NCBI GenBank assembly: GCA_040752855.1
Contig: JBFMHP010000017.1
Location: forward strand, 124,001-188,000
Length of the DNA: 64,000 bases
From: JBFMHP01 sp040752855
GTDB taxonomy: Bacteria; Pseudomonadota; Gammaproteobacteria; RBG-16-57-12
Direction: 5' to 3'
Under the pieces are notes generated by a model. It had not been told where the DNA came from. It saw only the letters and a program-made list of their open reading frames with translations, and searched no databases. Both the position numbers and the translations under genes were made by a program. Position 1 is the stretch's first letter, and each line of letters starts with the position of its first letter. Below, one piece after another: positions 27,197 to 35,374 of the stretch.

Positions 27197-28633
27197 ATGG
27201 CAGAAAAATACGATGTCATCGTCATCGGCGCCGGCCCTGCCGGTTATGTCGCCGCCATCCGCTGCGCCCAGTTGGGCTTGAAAACGGCCTGTGTCGACGA
27301 CTGGGTCGGCAAGGACAATCAACCCTCGCCCGGCGGCACCTGTCTCAATGTCGGCTGCATCCCGTCCAAGGCGCTGATCGATTCCTCGGAGCGCTACGCC
27401 CAGGCACAGCACGAATTCGCCGCCCACGGCATCGAAATCGGTGCGCTCAAACTCAATCTGCGCCAGATGCTCGCGCGCAAGGATCAGGTGGTGAAGGAAC
27501 TCACCTCCGGCGTCGGCGCGCTGTTCGCCGCCCACAAGATCGCCTTCCACCACGGGCGCGGCAAACTGCTCGCCAACAAGGTCGTCGAGGTGACGCAAGG
27601 CAAGAACAAGACCACGCTCAGCGCCGAACACATCATCATCGCCACCGGCTCCTCACCCACACCGTTCAAAGACGCGGCCTTCGACGGCAAGCACATCGTC
27701 GATTCCACCGGCGCGCTGGAATTCACCAGCGTGCCCAAGCGGCTGGCCATCATCGGCGTGGGCGTGATCGGGCTGGAGCTGGGCAGCGTGTGGAATCGCC
27801 TCGGGTCCGAGGTGTTCATGCTTAAATCGAGCGCGACCTTCCTGCCCGGTGTCGATCAGCAAATCGCGCAGATCGCCCTGCAACAGTTCACCCGCCAGGG
27901 ACTCGATATCCGTATGGGCGCGAAGATCACCCGTTGCATGGTCAAGGGCAAGCAGGTCGAGATCGATTACGAAGATGGCAAAGGCAAGCATCAGGAAAAG
28001 GTCGACAAGGTGATCGTCGCCATCGGGCGCTCACCGAATAGCCAGGGCGTGTTCAGCGCCGACAGCGGCGTCCAGGTCGACAAGCGCGGCTTCATCGAGG
28101 TCGATGCGCAATGCCGCACGGCGGTGCCCGGCGTGTACGCCATCGGCGATGTGGTGCGCGGGCCGATGCTGGCGCACAAGGGCTCCGAGGAAGGCATGAT
28201 GGTCGCCGAACTTATCGCCGGACAGCACGCGCACGTCGATCTCGCCACCGTGCCCGGAGTCATCTACACCCATCCCGAGGTTGCGTGGGTCGGCAAGAGC
28301 GAAGAAGAACTGAAAGAACAAGGCACGCCGTACCACGTCGGCACCTTCCCCTTCTCCGGCAACGGCCGGGCCCGCGCCATCGGCAGCACCGATGGCATGG
28401 TAAAAATCTTGGCACACGCGCAAACCGATCGTATCCTTGGCGTGCACATCATCGGGCCGCAGGCCTCGGAGCTGATCGCCCAGGGCAAGATCGCCATGGA
28501 ACTGATGGCTTCAAGCGAGGACCTCGCGCTGACCATGTTCGCGCATCCGACGCTTTCCGAGGCTCTGCACGAGGCGGCGCTGTCGGTGGGACAGCGCGCG
28601 ATTCATGCGATGCAGGGCAAGCGGCGGAAGTAG
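27197..28633 (+). CDS. lpdA: Dihydrolipoyl dehydrogenase (E3)
   Basis: LpdA (478 aa) re-oxidises the dihydrolipoyl group of SucB with FAD and NAD+. It has the FAD-binding GAGPAGY at 11-17, the redox disulfide Cys49/Cys54 in GGTCLNVGCIPSK, the NAD motif IGVGVIGLELGSV, AIGDVV and the C-terminal His-Glu pair in AHPTLSEALHEA. A GGGAAAG site precedes the ATG. The end of the gene (QGKRRK) and the following repeat are partly duplicated 115 bases downstream. Confidence 0.97.
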   Translation: MAEKYDVIVIGAGPAGYVAAIRCAQLGLKTACVDDWVGKDNQPSPGGTCLNVGCIPSKALIDSSERYAQAQHEFAAHGIEIGALKLNLRQMLARKDQVVKELTSGVGALFAAHKIAFHHGRGKLLANKVVEVTQGKNKTTLSAEHIIIATGSSPTPFKDAAFDGKHIVDSTGALEFTSVPKRLAIIGVGVIGLELGSVWNRLGSEVFMLKSSATFLPGVDQQIAQIALQQFTRQGLDIRMGAKITRCMVKGKQVEIDYEDGKGKHQEKVDKVIVAIGRSPNSQGVFSADSGVQVDKRGFIEVDAQCRTAVPGVYAIGDVVRGPMLAHKGSEEGMMVAELIAGQHAHVDLATVPGVIYTHPEVAWVGKSEEELKEQGTPYHVGTFPFSGNGRARAIGSTDGMVKILAHAQTDRILGVHIIGPQASELIAQGKIAMELMASSEDLALTMFAHPTLSEALHEAALSVGQRAIHAMQGKRRK

Positions 28634-28778
28634 TAGGTCGGCATAAGCGACAGCGTTGCCGACTCACGCGGTGCCGGGAACGGCTGCGCCTTATCCCGGC
28701 CTACAATGTCTGTCAGTGGTCAGCAATGCAGGGCAAGCAGCGGAACCCGTAGGTCGGCATAAGCGCAGCGTTGCCGAC
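28607..28778. repeat. Direct duplication of the lpdA 3' end plus a GTAGGTCGG-type repeat
   Basis: Bases 28607-28663 (the last 27 bases of lpdA and GTAGGTCGGCATAAGCG with CAGCGTTGCCGAC) recur with a few changes at 28722-28778. The first copy forms an inverted pair with GCCTTATCCCGGCCTAC at 28687-28704. The second copy has no lpdA reading frame. A third copy of the GTAGGTCGGCATAAGCG half is at 45403. Confidence 0.8.
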
Positions 28779-28780
28779 AT

Positions 28781-28995
28781 GCGCTTTAAATAGAACGTTT
28801 CCTCTCCCCGTGGAAGAGGGGACGCGTCGACATAGACAGCGCTTTAATAGAACGTTCCTTCTCCCTCAGGGAGAAGGACAGGATGAGGGGTAAAATCGAA
28901 CACATGGATTATATTTACCCCCTCACCCCTACCCTCTCCCTGAGGGAGAGGGAGTTTTCAGCAAGCCATTACCCTCTCTTCTAAAGGAGAGGGAA
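28781..28995. repeat. Tandem and inverted CTCTCCCT-type intergenic repeats
   Basis: Rest of the 412-base lpdA-sucC gap, which holds no gene that I can support. A GCGCTTTAAATAGAACG unit occurs twice (28781 and 28839). Each is followed by a short palindrome: CCTCTCC...GGGGA, then CCTTCTCCCTCAGGGAGAAGG type at 28857-28877, ACCCTCTCCCTGAGGGAGAG at 28931-28950 and CCCTCTCTTCTAAAGGAGAGGG at 28972-28993. These could act as RNA processing or terminator signals between lpdA and sucC. Confidence 0.75.
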
Positions 28996-29045
28996 TAACG
29001 ACATATAGCTTTGAAAAATACGCACGGCACCCCAAGGAGAACCGA

Positions 29046-30209
29046 ATGAATCTACACGAATACCAGGCCAAGGCCTTGTGCGCGCACTACGGCGTTACGG
29101 TGCCAAACCACCAGGTCGTGACCAATGCCCGCGAGGCGGAGCAGGCACTCGCTACGCTCGGCGGCGCACGCTGGGTGATCAAGGCGCAAGTCCATGCCGG
29201 CGGCCGCGGCAAGGCCGGCGGGGTGAAGATCGCTAACAGCAAGGACGAGGCGCTCAAGCACATCAACGCCATGCTCGGCACCCGTCTGGTGACTTATCAA
29301 ACCGACGCCACCGGTCAGCCGGTGCATCAGGTGCTGGTCGAACAGCCGTGCGAGATCGCCCGCGAGCTGTATCTCGGCGCGGTGGTCGATCGCGCCTCGC
29401 GCCGCGTGGTGTTCATGGCCTCCACCGAAGGTGGTGTGGAGATCGAGAAGGTCGCGGCCGAAACCCCCGAAAAGATCCTCAAGACCGCCATCCATCCGCT
29501 AGTCGGCCTGCAACCCTATCAGGCGCGCAAGCTGGCCTTTGGTCTCGGCCTGCAAGGTGAGCAGATAAAGCAGTTCGGCAAGATCCTGAGCGGCCTGGCC
29601 CGCCTGTTCGATGACAAGGACCTGAGTCTGCTCGAGATCAACCCGCTGGTCGTAACCAAAGGCGGCGACCTGCTGTGCCTCGACGCCAAGATCAACATCG
29701 ACGACAGCGCGCTCTACCGCCATCCCGATCTCCAGGCGCAGCGCGACATCACTCAGGAAGATGCGCGCGAGGTGCGCGCCAAGGAGTGGGATCTCAACTA
29801 CATCTCGCTCGACGGCTCGATCGGTTGCATGGTCAACGGCGCGGGGCTGGCGATGGCGACCATGGACCTGATCAAGCTGCACGGCGGCGATCCGGCCAAC
29901 TTCCTCGATGTCGGCGGCACCGCCACCAAGGAACGCGTGGCCGAGGCCTTCAAGATCATCCTCTCCGACACCAAGGTCAAGGGCGTACTGGTCAACATCT
30001 TCGGTGGCATCGTGCGTTGCGACATGATCGCCGAGGGCATTGTTGCGGCCGTGGGCGAGGTCGGGATCAAGATCCCCGTCGTCGTGCGTCTGGAAGGCAA
30101 TAACGCCGACAAGGGGCGCGAGATTCTGAATAACAGCGGATTGAACATCATCGCGGCGCAGGGGCTAGATGCATCCGCGCGCAAGATCGTAGAGGTGGTT
30201 GGGGCATGA
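29046..30209 (+). CDS. sucC: Succinyl-CoA synthetase beta subunit
   Basis: SucC (387 aa) is the ATP-grasp subunit of succinyl-CoA synthetase, which makes ATP or GTP from succinyl-CoA. It begins MNLHEYQAKALCAHYGV, with the ATP-grasp lysine region KAQVHAGGRGKAGGVK, metal/nucleotide residues in LLEINPLVV, and the C-terminal GGIVRCDMIAEGI. AAGGAG lies 8 bases before the ATG. It overlaps sucD by ATGA. Confidence 0.98.
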   Translation: MNLHEYQAKALCAHYGVTVPNHQVVTNAREAEQALATLGGARWVIKAQVHAGGRGKAGGVKIANSKDEALKHINAMLGTRLVTYQTDATGQPVHQVLVEQPCEIARELYLGAVVDRASRRVVFMASTEGGVEIEKVAAETPEKILKTAIHPLVGLQPYQARKLAFGLGLQGEQIKQFGKILSGLARLFDDKDLSLLEINPLVVTKGGDLLCLDAKINIDDSALYRHPDLQAQRDITQEDAREVRAKEWDLNYISLDGSIGCMVNGAGLAMATMDLIKLHGGDPANFLDVGGTATKERVAEAFKIILSDTKVKGVLVNIFGGIVRCDMIAEGIVAAVGEVGIKIPVVVRLEGNNADKGREILNNSGLNIIAAQGLDASARKIVEVVGA

Positions 30210-31078
30210 GCATACTGATCGACAAGAACACCAAGGTGATCTGCCAAGGCTTCACCGGCAAGCAAGGCACCTTCCATTCCGAACAGGCCCTGGCCTACGG
30301 CACCAAGATGGTCGGCGGCGTCACCCCCGGCAAGGGCGGCACCGAGCATCTCGGCCTGCCGGTGTTCGACACCGTGGCCGAGGCGGTCAAGACCACCGGC
30401 GCCACCGCGAGCGTGATCTACGTCCCGGCGCCGTTCTGCCAGGATGCGGTGCTCGAAGCGGTCGATGCCGGCATCCAATTGATCGTCTGCATCACCGAGG
30501 GCATCCCGACCAAGGACATGCTCAAGACCACCATGATCGTCAAAGAGGCCGGCGCGCGTCTGATCGGCCCGAACTGCCCCGGCATCATCACCCCCGGCGA
30601 GTGTAAGATCGGCATCATGCCCGGCCACATCCACAAGCCCGGCAAGATCGGCATCGTCTCACGCTCCGGCACACTCACCTATGAGGCCGTGGCCCAGACC
30701 AGCGCCATTGGTCTCGGCCAGAGCACCTGTGTGGGTATCGGCGGCGATCCGATCCCCGGCACCACCTTCATCGACTGTCTGGCGCTGTTTGAAAAAGACC
30801 CGGGCACCGAGGCCATCCTGATGGTCGGCGAGATCGGCGGCAGTGCGGAAGAAGAGGCCGCGGCCTTCATCAAGGCCAACGTCACCAAACCCGTGGTGGC
30901 CTACATCGCCGGCGTCACCGCCCCCAAGGGCAAGCGCATGGGCCATGCCGGGGCGATCATCGCCGGCGGCAAGGGCACGGCGGCCGAGAAGTTCGCCGCC
31001 CTGGAGGCCGCGGGCGTGCACACCACCCACTCCCCCGCCGAGTTGGGCGCCACCATGAAGGCGGCCCTGGGCAAATAA
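30206..31078 (+). CDS. sucD: Succinyl-CoA synthetase alpha subunit
   Basis: SucD (290 aa) binds CoA and carries the phosphorylated His247 in KRMGHAGAIIAGGKG, matching the known catalytic His. CoA-binding motifs GFTGKQGTFHSEQA at 15-28 and NCPGIITPGECKIGIMPG are present. It is the last gene of the suc cluster and is followed by a strong terminator. Confidence 0.98.
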   Translation: MSILIDKNTKVICQGFTGKQGTFHSEQALAYGTKMVGGVTPGKGGTEHLGLPVFDTVAEAVKTTGATASVIYVPAPFCQDAVLEAVDAGIQLIVCITEGIPTKDMLKTTMIVKEAGARLIGPNCPGIITPGECKIGIMPGHIHKPGKIGIVSRSGTLTYEAVAQTSAIGLGQSTCVGIGGDPIPGTTFIDCLALFEKDPGTEAILMVGEIGGSAEEEAAAFIKANVTKPVVAYIAGVTAPKGKRMGHAGAIIAGGKGTAAEKFAALEAAGVHTTHSPAELGATMKAALGK

Positions 31079-31091
31079 CGCGCATGGCTAT

Positions 31092-31120
31092 GGGGAGAAG
31101 CGGGTGCTTCTCCCCTTTTT
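31092..31120 (+). terminator. Rho-independent terminator after sucD
   Basis: GGGGAGAAGC - GGGT - GCTTCTCCCC, a 10-bp perfect stem, directly followed by TTTTT, 14 bases after the sucD stop. Confidence 0.95.
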
Positions 31121-31220
31121 CCCTGCCTCTCCCGATTCCCTCCTCTCTTACCCCTCGGCCACATCAACCCGCAAAAAAATCGCTGGACACTCTTAAAAGA
31201 TATTCCTATGATCTGAATGA

Positions 31221-31250
31221 TCCGGGAGCGTCCCTCTCCACGCTCCCGGA
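31221..31250. other. Strong inverted repeat upstream of the small membrane peptide gene
   Basis: TCCGGGAGCGT - CCCTCTCC - ACGCTCCCGGA, an 11-bp perfect stem with an 8-base loop, 51 bases before the small peptide ATG. It has no U-tract on either strand. It may be an operator or an mRNA 5' stabiliser; I see no matching copy elsewhere in the window. Confidence 0.55.
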
Positions 31251-31300
31251 CCAAATAAGAACGTTTGGTTTTGTGATTGATTCGAATGAGGAGTTTAGTC

Positions 31301-31414
31301 ATGGCACTTCAAATGCTCTCTTTTGTTGGCACCACAGTCGTTTTGCTGGTTGTGATTTCACTGCTGGGCGTCCTCTCCAAACCCACAGAGCAAAAAACCG
31401 TCCCGCACCACTAA
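31301..31414 (+). CDS. 37-residue single-span membrane peptide
   Basis: A tiny gene: MALQMLSFVGTTVVLLVV, then ISLLGVLSKPTEQKTVPHH and stop. A perfect GAGGAG lies 8 bases before the ATG, and a rho-independent terminator (31439-31463) lies 25 bases after the stop. One transmembrane helix covers residues 6-25, with a short polar C-terminal tail ending in two His. No family recognised. Similar small proteins often act as subunits or regulators of membrane complexes, but no partner can be named here. It sits between the suc cluster and regB. Confidence 0.72.
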   Translation: MALQMLSFVGTTVVLLVVISLLGVLSKPTEQKTVPHH

Positions 31415-31438
31415 GCCCAACCATCACTAGTTCCAGAG

Positions 31439-31463
31439 AACGGGGCGGTCACGCCCCGTTTTT
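31439..31463 (+). terminator. Terminator after the small peptide gene
   Basis: AACGGGGCG - GTCA - CGCCCCGTT followed by TTT, a 9-bp stem. Confidence 0.88.
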
Positions 31464-31639
31464 GCTTGCAGGAGCAAGCGTCAGCGTGCGATCCGCCGCC
31501 TGTGCTGGGATCTCCATCTCAAGATGGCTCCTGCTTCAGACATCATGGGCGGCCGGATCAAATGATCCTAACCACCTGACAACGGCGCGTGTATGTATAA
31601 TGGGCCCCGCCATTCAGACGTAACGCTCCTAATATTCAG

Positions 31640-32920
31640 ATGCCACCCCACACTCCCAACAACCAGCGCATCTCGCTTTCGAACGTGAAGCGGCTATTCA
31701 TGCTGCGCAACGTCACCCTGTTGGCGCTGCTGGCGGCCATGCTGGTGGTGCAAACCATGCTGGAGATCCCGCTGCCATGGTTACTGATCGCCTTTCCGTT
31801 GCTGATATTGGCGCTGATCAATCTCCACACCTGGCGCAGGCTGCTCACGGCCCAGGAGCTCAGCCGTGCGGAATTCTTCACGCAGATCATCCTCGATACC
31901 CTCTGCCTCACCGCCCTGCTCTATTTCACCGGCGGCTCGACCAATCCCTTCGTCGTGTTGCTGATGCTGCCGTTGATCATCACCGCCGCCGCGCTCGACG
32001 AGCGCTACACCTGGACCATGGCTGCGCTCACCGTGGGAAGTTACTCGCTCCTCTCGATGTTCTACTGGCCATTGCAGTTCCATGCCCATCATCACGACGC
32101 CGAATTCTCACTCCACCTCACCGGCATGTGGATCGGCTTCGTCTTCAGCGCCTTGGTGGTGGCGTTTTTCGTGGTGCGCATCAGCGGCAGTTTGCGTCAA
32201 CGTGATCAACAGCTCGCCCTGGCGCGCGAACAGGCCCTGCGCGATGAACGCTTGGTCGCCCTCGGCACATTGGCCGCCGGTACCGCGCACGAACTGGGCA
32301 CGCCCTTGAGTACCATCGCCATCCTGAGCAAGGAGCTAGAGCACGAATACCAGCACGACACCGCGTTGACCGAGAATCTGCGGCTGCTGCGCCAGCAGGT
32401 CGATCGCTGCCGAGTGACGTTGAACACGCTTTCAGCCAGCGCAGGAGAGCTGCGCGCCGAATCCGGCCGGTTGCAAGGCGTGGATCAATTCCTCGACGAG
32501 GTCGTGCGCCAATGGCAGGCGATGCGCCCCGGCATCGGCGTCGATTATCGCGCCGAGGGCCCGCGGCCGGCACCGCGCATCATCGCCGAACACACCCTCT
32601 CCCAAGCCATCATCAACATCCTCAACAACGCCGCCGACGCCTCGCCGGACAACGTCGAGATCAACGGCCGCTGGACGCCTGTGGCCCTGATGCTGGAGGT
32701 CTCCGACCGCGGGCATGGCTTGTCGCCCGAGATCGCCGCCGTCGCCGGGCACAGCTTCGTCTCGACCAAGGGCTCCCAAGGGCTCGGCCTGGGGCTGTTC
32801 ATCGCCCACGCCGTCATCAACCGCCTCGGCGGCGAGGTGCGCCTGTACAATCGTGAAGGCGGCGGGGTGTGCGCCAGCCTGATATTGCCGTTAACCGCCA
32901 TCAATGAAACCACCAAGTAA
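31640..32920 (+). CDS. regB: RegB/PrrB-type redox sensor histidine kinase
   Basis: A membrane histidine kinase (426 aa) of the RegB/PrrB/ActS family. Six transmembrane helices span about residues 20-185. The quinone-sensing motif GGSTNPF is at about 98-104. The H-box is LGTLAAGTAHELGTPLSTI with the phospho-His near residue 217. The redox-active cysteine of the family is conserved in QVDRCRVTL near residue 257. N, G1 and G2 boxes (NILNNAADASP, VSDRGHGL, GLGLGLFIAHAV) close the ATPase domain. It is followed two bases later by regA. In relatives the pair tunes respiration, CO2 fixation or photosynthesis to redox state. Confidence 0.95.
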   Translation: MPPHTPNNQRISLSNVKRLFMLRNVTLLALLAAMLVVQTMLEIPLPWLLIAFPLLILALINLHTWRRLLTAQELSRAEFFTQIILDTLCLTALLYFTGGSTNPFVVLLMLPLIITAAALDERYTWTMAALTVGSYSLLSMFYWPLQFHAHHHDAEFSLHLTGMWIGFVFSALVVAFFVVRISGSLRQRDQQLALAREQALRDERLVALGTLAAGTAHELGTPLSTIAILSKELEHEYQHDTALTENLRLLRQQVDRCRVTLNTLSASAGELRAESGRLQGVDQFLDEVVRQWQAMRPGIGVDYRAEGPRPAPRIIAEHTLSQAIINILNNAADASPDNVEINGRWTPVALMLEVSDRGHGLSPEIAAVAGHSFVSTKGSQGLGLGLFIAHAVINRLGGEVRLYNREGGGVCASLILPLTAINETTK

Positions 32921-32922
32921 AG

Positions 32923-33468
32923 ATGTCTGATACCGAAAACAAACCCACGCTGTTACTGGTCGACGATGATGAGGTCTTCGCCCAAGTGCTGGCCAAGGCG
33001 ATGCAAAAACGCGGCTTTGAAGTGACTTGCGCGCACAACGTCGAGGAAGGATTGGCCTGCGCAAATCAGGCCGGCCCGGAATACGCCGTGATCGACCTAC
33101 GCATGCCGGGCCCCTCGGGACTGACCCTGGTCAAGGCCTTGAAGGAACTCGATCCGCACACGCGCATCGTTATGCTCACCGGCTACGCCAGCATCAACAC
33201 CGCCGTGGAGGCGATCAAATTGGGCGCCACGCACTACCTCGCCAAACCGGTCGACGCCGATGAAGTGCTGGCCGCCCTTCACAAGGATGCAGGCGATCCC
33301 GATATCGCCGTCAGCCCCAACCCCATGTCGGTGAATCGCTTGGAATGGGAACACATTCAGAAAGTCCTCGCCGAGTGCGACGGCAACGTCTCCGAGGCGG
33401 CGCGCCGCCTCAACATGCACCGGCGCACCTTGCAACGTAAATTGCAGAAACGGCCGGCGCCGCGTTAA
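32923..33468 (+). CDS. regA: RegA/PrrA-type response regulator
   Basis: A response regulator (181 aa) partner of RegB. The receiver has the acidic DDD near residue 14, phospho-acceptor Asp58 in YAVIDLRMPGPSG, and Lys108 in YLAKPVDADEV. A short linker leads to a C-terminal Fis-type helix-turn-helix (NVSEAARRLNMHRRTLQRKL), which is highly conserved in RegA/ActR. Target sites cannot be deduced from the window. Confidence 0.96.
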   Translation: MSDTENKPTLLLVDDDEVFAQVLAKAMQKRGFEVTCAHNVEEGLACANQAGPEYAVIDLRMPGPSGLTLVKALKELDPHTRIVMLTGYASINTAVEAIKLGATHYLAKPVDADEVLAALHKDAGDPDIAVSPNPMSVNRLEWEHIQKVLAECDGNVSEAARRLNMHRRTLQRKLQKRPAPR

Positions 33469-33552
33469 GGTATCAGCGGAAATTAAGGTGGTGGTTTGCC
33501 TGCTCCGATAACGTTCTTTTATAGTGAAGCGAACTTGCACGGGAATCCCGGA

Positions 33553-34302
33553 ATGCCGACTAACTCCAGCGCACGATCAGCCTTGATCCTCGGCCTCGGC
33601 GTGGCGCTATTCTTCGCCGCTCACGCTCAGGGCCGGGCGGATGAGGTCTACAAGTACATCGCCAAAGACGGCGAGGTGGTCTACAGCCAAACCCCGCCGC
33701 GCCAGGAGCAGTTGCAGAGCGATGACAGCCTGATACGGCACACCATGAAAGAGAAAAGCGCCGCCGCGCCCTCGTTGCGTGTCACCCGCAAGGAAGGATA
33801 TGACTACTGCGGCCAGCTGCGTTTGCCCGGCCCGGTCAGCGAACGCACCGCCGTCCTGCAAAGCCTCCGCCACGACCTTCCCCAGTGGGAACACGCACTT
33901 GCCAGCTATCAGGACCGGCTCGATGCCCATCTCGATCGGATCGCCAGGGCCCGGGCCTCGGGGCGTACGCTTGAAAGCAACGCCAAGGGACCCGGCGAGA
34001 GTCACTCGGACATCGTGCGCAAGCTCAATGAATACCGCTGCGCCATCGATTGGGGCAAAGGCAAACAGGTGGAGCTGGCCGAAACCGGCCCCAATCTGCA
34101 AAGGGAGTTCACGCAAACCCGCGCCGACTACGAGCGCCTGCTGGGCAAGGCCTACCAAGACTGCGGCGCGGAGACCAGCGATCGCGGCGACCCAGATTTC
34201 AAGGCCAAGGAATTCGAATGGCACGCCTGCATGCGCAAGTATCAAAGTGAATTGAAGTCAACCAAGCGCGAACTCGACCGGCTGCAGGGCCTGGCGCAGT
34301 GA
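33553..34302 (+). CDS. DUF4124 domain secreted protein
   Basis: An exported protein (249 aa) with a signal peptide ending near GRA, followed by a DUF4124 domain (DEVYKYIAKDGEVVYSQTPP), a short beta domain seen in many gammaproteobacterial envelope proteins. The rest is helical and charged, with Cys pairs (YDYCGQL, YRCAIDW, YQDCGAE, WHACMRK) that could form disulfides in the periplasm. The frame is open upstream, but ATG 33553 gives the signal peptide. Function unknown. Confidence 0.82.
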   Translation: MPTNSSARSALILGLGVALFFAAHAQGRADEVYKYIAKDGEVVYSQTPPRQEQLQSDDSLIRHTMKEKSAAAPSLRVTRKEGYDYCGQLRLPGPVSERTAVLQSLRHDLPQWEHALASYQDRLDAHLDRIARARASGRTLESNAKGPGESHSDIVRKLNEYRCAIDWGKGKQVELAETGPNLQREFTQTRADYERLLGKAYQDCGAETSDRGDPDFKAKEFEWHACMRKYQSELKSTKRELDRLQGLAQ

Positions 34303-34335
34303 GGCTGCCGGCGCCGGGCGTGCCGGTCCAGCCTC
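34301..34335. terminator. Possible bidirectional hairpin between convergent genes
   Basis: GAGGCTG at 34301-34307 pairs with CAGCCTC at 34329-34335, with further GC-rich pairing inside. It overlaps the ends of the DUF4124 and receiver genes. No U-run is seen, so it is a weak candidate. Confidence 0.35.
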
Positions 34336-34816
34336 AATGCAGCAGCTTGCTCAGCCCCGGCTTGGAGATTCTCGCATCGGCGCGGGTTTGATCGGTCAGG
34401 TGTATGAGGCGCTCCACCATCACGGCCGCCATCCGGCGCGATATCCACACCTCTCCCATCGCGATGGCATCGATCGCCTTGGCCAGAAACACGCCGCAGG
34501 CCTCGTGTTCCAGATACCCCTTAGCCCCGGCGCTCAGTCCATCCAGGATCACTTCATCCGGCGTTTGCTCCGCCACCAGCAATATCTTCGTGGCAGGATT
34601 GCCGATGCGCAGCAGCTGTATCAATGCCACCTGCTCGCCCGCCTGGGATGCGAAATCCAGCAGCACCACATCGTGCTTGAAATCTCTTAGCAATTGCATG
34701 GCGTCGTGCGTCTGCGTCGACTCCGCCACCAGGCGTATTCCCTGCTGTTCCAGGCTCTTGGCAAGCTTATGGGCGCAATTCACCGAAACCGCCCCGATGG
34801 CAATGAGGTCTATCAC
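34334..34816 (-). CDS. Degenerate receiver-only (NarL/FixJ-like) response regulator
   Basis: A 160-residue protein like the receiver half of NarL/LuxR-type regulators: HDVVLLDFASQAGE holds the likely phospho-acceptor Asp, and LSAGAKGYLEHEACGVFLAKAI the conserved Lys. The acidic pair expected near the N terminus is replaced (DLIAIGAVSVN) and the conserved Thr/Ser is Ala (ILLVAEQ), so phosphorylation is doubtful. The DNA-binding domain is missing; the protein ends soon after RLIHLTDQTRAD. I chose GTG at 34816 because GGAG lies 6 bases upstream; an ATG at 34897 has no such site. Confidence 0.75.
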   Translation of the reverse strand: MIDLIAIGAVSVNCAHKLAKSLEQQGIRLVAESTQTHDAMQLLRDFKHDVVLLDFASQAGEQVALIQLLRIGNPATKILLVAEQTPDEVILDGLSAGAKGYLEHEACGVFLAKAIDAIAMGEVWISRRMAAVMVERLIHLTDQTRADARISKPGLSKLLH

Positions 34817-35075
34817 GCAACACTCCGACGCTGATATCAATGAGGGCTGTTCGGCTCTTTGCCGAAAACCTACTCTCAGCGTATCGGCGTGCGACATGAG
34901 TTCATTAACAACGCGGCTTGATGATTAGCATTTGCTGATAAAACGCGGGAGGTGCAACAACCATTCGACATCGCCATGTCGTCCCTGCATTCATGGACTA
35001 TACTTTACGTTACGGCACTTGAAGCGAAGCCTGTTTAATATTATTTTAATATCGTGCCGAAGGGGAGGACATCAC

Positions 35076-35177
35076 ATGAAAGCAATCATGAATAAGATTG
35101 TATGGACGGTTTCAGGCATGCTCATCATCGCCATTCTCGCATTGCAAACCTACGTTGAATATACAAAGAGCCTGTAA
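35076..35177 (+). CDS. 33-residue single-span membrane peptide
   Basis: A tiny gene: MKAIMNKIVWTVSGM, then LIIAILALQTYVEYTKSL and stop. AGGGGAGG lies about 8 bases before the ATG and a very strong terminator follows 13 bases after the stop, so this is a complete transcription unit. A TATACT box at 34999 could be the -10. One transmembrane helix covers about residues 8-27. No family recognised. It resembles the 31301 peptide in arrangement, not in sequence. Confidence 0.68.
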   Translation: MKAIMNKIVWTVSGMLIIAILALQTYVEYTKSL

Positions 35178-35190
35178 CACGCCTTCATAA

Positions 35191-35225
35191 CAAGCAGGAG
35201 CGGCGCGGTCATCCGCTCCTGCTTG
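35191..35225 (+). terminator. Strong terminator after the 33-residue peptide gene
   Basis: CAAGCAGGAGCGG - CGCGGTCAT - CCGCTCCTGCTTG, a perfect 13-bp stem, followed by TGTGTC. The U-tract is poor but the stem is very stable. Confidence 0.75.
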
Positions 35226-35374
35226 TGTCCCCCACGCTAACGACATCCGATGCACCGCGCCCGAAGGCCGGACGGACAGACTCGAATACAACCGGTGAGC
35301 GTCCGCCTTGCCCTGATCACCCGAAACTGCTCATAATGCCAGGCATTCCCATCCGACCAGTGGAGTTGAAGTCA

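Noticed and set aside
28633..28995. Possible CRISPR array in the lpdA-sucC gap
   Set aside because: The repeats differ in type and spacing and are palindromic REP-like units; no regular repeat-spacer pattern and no cas genes.
33496..33552. Upstream extension of the DUF4124 protein
   Set aside because: It would place 19 residues before the signal peptide; the ATG at 33553 gives a normal export signal.
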